A DNA stretch of 13,971 nucleotides. Source: Chloroflexota bacterium. GTDB taxonomy: Bacteria > Chloroflexota > UBA6077. The DNA is taken from the NCBI GenBank assembly GCA_021806765.1, contig JAJZQR010000129.1:1-13971 (forward strand), written 5' to 3'. This document shows, piece after piece, positions 12,679 to 13,971 of the stretch. Below the pieces are notes generated by a model. The model was not told the DNA's origin. It did not search any database and was given only the letters and a program-made list of their open reading frames with translations. A program made the position numbers and the translations under genes. How positions within the stretch are numbered: position 1 is the stretch's first letter; each line of letters opens with the position of its first letter.

Positions 12679-13971
12679 CTACCCTATCTTGAGCCGGCCC
12701 TCCGGATACCGGAAGCCCGAGTGCTCCTCTCGCTGAGCCAGCGCCAGCGCCACCGTGAGGGGCCCCACTCGTCCTACGTACATGGTCGCCGTGATCAACA
12801 GCCTTCCTATAGTGGAGAGATCCGGGGTCAACCCGGTGGAGAGCCCCACGGTCCCAAAGGCCGAGGTGGTCTCGAACAGCAGCTTGATGGCGCCGAAGGG
12901 CTCTGTGATGGTCAGGATGAAGGTCACGCCGAACACCAGCCCCAGTGCCAGCAACGCCACGGTGAGGGCCCGGTAGACGTGATCCTGAGGCAACTCTCGG
13001 CCAAAGGCCGTCGCCACGGTGCTCCCCCTTATGGAGGATATCACCGCGGCGGTGAGCACGGCGAAGGTGTTCACCTTGATGCCACCTCCGGTGGAGCCCG
13101 AAGCAGCGCCGATGAACATCAGGGCGATAGTCAGCAGCAGCCCCTGTTCGGTCATCTTCCCCGTATCGATGGTATTGAACCCGGCGGTTCGTGGCGTGAC
13201 GGCGGAGAAGAAGGCGTTCATAACCTTGGCCGGCAGATCCATGGGGCCCAGGGTGTTGGGGTTGGCGTACTCGATGGCCAGCAAGCCCAGGGTGCCGAGA
13301 AGCAGCAGAGCGGCCGTCGTCACCAGAACCATCTTGGTGTCCAGCAGCAGGGAGTGGAACCGTTTCACTTTGAGGGAGTCGATGATGGCCGTGAAGCTGA
13401 GCCCTCCCAGGATGATGGTGAAGGCGATGTCCAGCACTACCATGGGGTCACGGTTGTAGACGGTGAGGGACCGGAAGTCCCCGATGATGTCGAAGCCGGC
13501 GTTGTTGAAGGCCGAGACGGCCTGGAAAACCCCCATCCAGAGGGCCCAATCCGGGGTGAACTCCCCCAGGAAGCGGAGGAAGAGGATCAGGGCGCTGACG
13601 CCCTCGATGATGGCCGTGACTATCAGCACCTGCCTGGTGAGCCTCAGGATCCCGCCCAGGGTGGTGACCCCGTGGGCCTCCCTCAGCAGTACCCGCTCTC
13701 TGAGGCTGAAGCGACGGCCAATCAGCAGCAGCAAGAGGGTTGAACTGGTCATGAAGCCCAGCCCTCCCACCTGGATCAGCAGCAGTATCACCGCCTGCCC
13801 GAAGGGGCTCCAGTAGCTCTTGGTGTCCACCACCACCAGCCCTGTGACACAGACGGCGGAGGTGGATGTGAAGAGCGCCGTGAGGTAGGGGGTAATCACC
13901 CCCTCCCGATTGGCCATGGGCAGGGTGAGCAGCAGCGAACCTACCAGGATGATTGCAGCAACGCCAAGCAC
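12679..13971 (-). CDS. ktrB: Ktr/Trk potassium uptake channel subunit (5' end cut by window edge)
   Basis: This is the membrane potassium-translocating subunit; 430 residues are visible and the reading frame runs to the window end. The GTG at 13971 is the last codon available and the first membrane helix is already under way ('LGVAAIILVGSLLLTLPMA'), so some N-terminal residues are probably outside. The four repeated M1-P-M2 units show their filter glycines: 'SAVCVTGL' (G44), 'AFNNAGFD' (G159), 'TPRTAGFN' (G264) and 'AFGTVGLSTGL' (G376). The gating-loop segment 'GSTGGGIKVNTFAVL' (292-306) is also typical. Length and the single-RCK partner favour KtrB over TrkH, though annotation pipelines may call it TrkH. 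It is followed 10 bp later by ktrA. The Na+ or H+ dependence of transport cannot be told from sequence. Confidence 0.9.
   Translation of the reverse strand: MLGVAAIILVGSLLLTLPMANREGVITPYLTALFTSTSAVCVTGLVVVDTKSYWSPFGQAVILLLIQVGGLGFMTSSTLLLLLIGRRFSLRERVLLREAHGVTTLGGILRLTRQVLIVTAIIEGVSALILFLRFLGEFTPDWALWMGVFQAVSAFNNAGFDIIGDFRSLTVYNRDPMVVLDIAFTIILGGLSFTAIIDSLKVKRFHSLLLDTKMVLVTTAALLLLGTLGLLAIEYANPNTLGPMDLPAKVMNAFFSAVTPRTAGFNTIDTGKMTEQGLLLTIALMFIGAASGSTGGGIKVNTFAVLTAAVISSIRGSTVATAFGRELPQDHVYRALTVALLALGLVFGVTFILTITEPFGAIKLLFETTSAFGTVGLSTGLTPDLSTIGRLLITATMYVGRVGPLTVALALAQREEHSGFRYPEGRLKIG

Noticed and set aside
12268..13743. 491-codon open frame on the plus strand
   Set aside because: It is antisense to ktrB and part of ktrA. 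The product is Gln/Gly/Glu-rich with no domain, and the ktrB filter motifs on the other strand are unmistakable.

Overview
This is a GC-rich bacterial window with GTG, TTG and ATG starts and short spacers. A member of the Chloroflexota is the most likely source. The best evidence is the secreted protein at 6201-7910, whose C-terminal half ('GGVNVLGYPVS', 'QRAVFQRWKED' type motifs) is a domain I associate with that phylum. The TGG-TAGAAT extended -10 before holB and the 7-8 bp periodic repeats between genes fit but do not prove it. I see no tRNA, rRNA, CRISPR array, transposase or phage gene.

Layout. On the + strand, positions 1-2895 hold the 3' part of a DUF4838 glycosidase-like gene and a complete DUF2851 gene. 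On the - strand, 6022-2892 reads as a KdpD-like histidine kinase (four membrane segments, without the N-terminal KdpD/USP sensor), a KdpE-like response regulator 1 nt behind it, then a small membrane-anchored FxLYD-domain protein. Four TCAACG boxes in two 11-bp-phased pairs lie before that last gene. A divergent 178-bp region separates the kinase from a secreted clan GH-A-like glycoside hydrolase on the + strand (6201-7910).

The remainder is on the - strand. ktrB (cut by the window end) and ktrA form a potassium-uptake pair. After a 180-bp repeat-bearing gap come holB (DNA polymerase III delta prime), ricT (PSP1/YaaT) and a PfkB-family kinase resembling pseudouridine kinase, tightly spaced like an operon. 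A beta-hydroxyacid dehydrogenase follows after a 90-bp hairpin region.

How parts fit. The kinase and regulator resemble KdpD/KdpE, the potassium-responsive pair, and a different potassium system (Ktr) sits about 6 kb away. There is no kdpFABC here, so a functional link is only a hypothesis. holB next to ricT is a recurrent bacterial arrangement. The least explained feature is that four gene ends are followed by tandem 7-8 bp units, each with its own sequence, and three of these are arranged as inverted repeats. I did not find a clearly new multi-gene system. The best leads are the phased operator before the FxLYD gene and these repeat elements.
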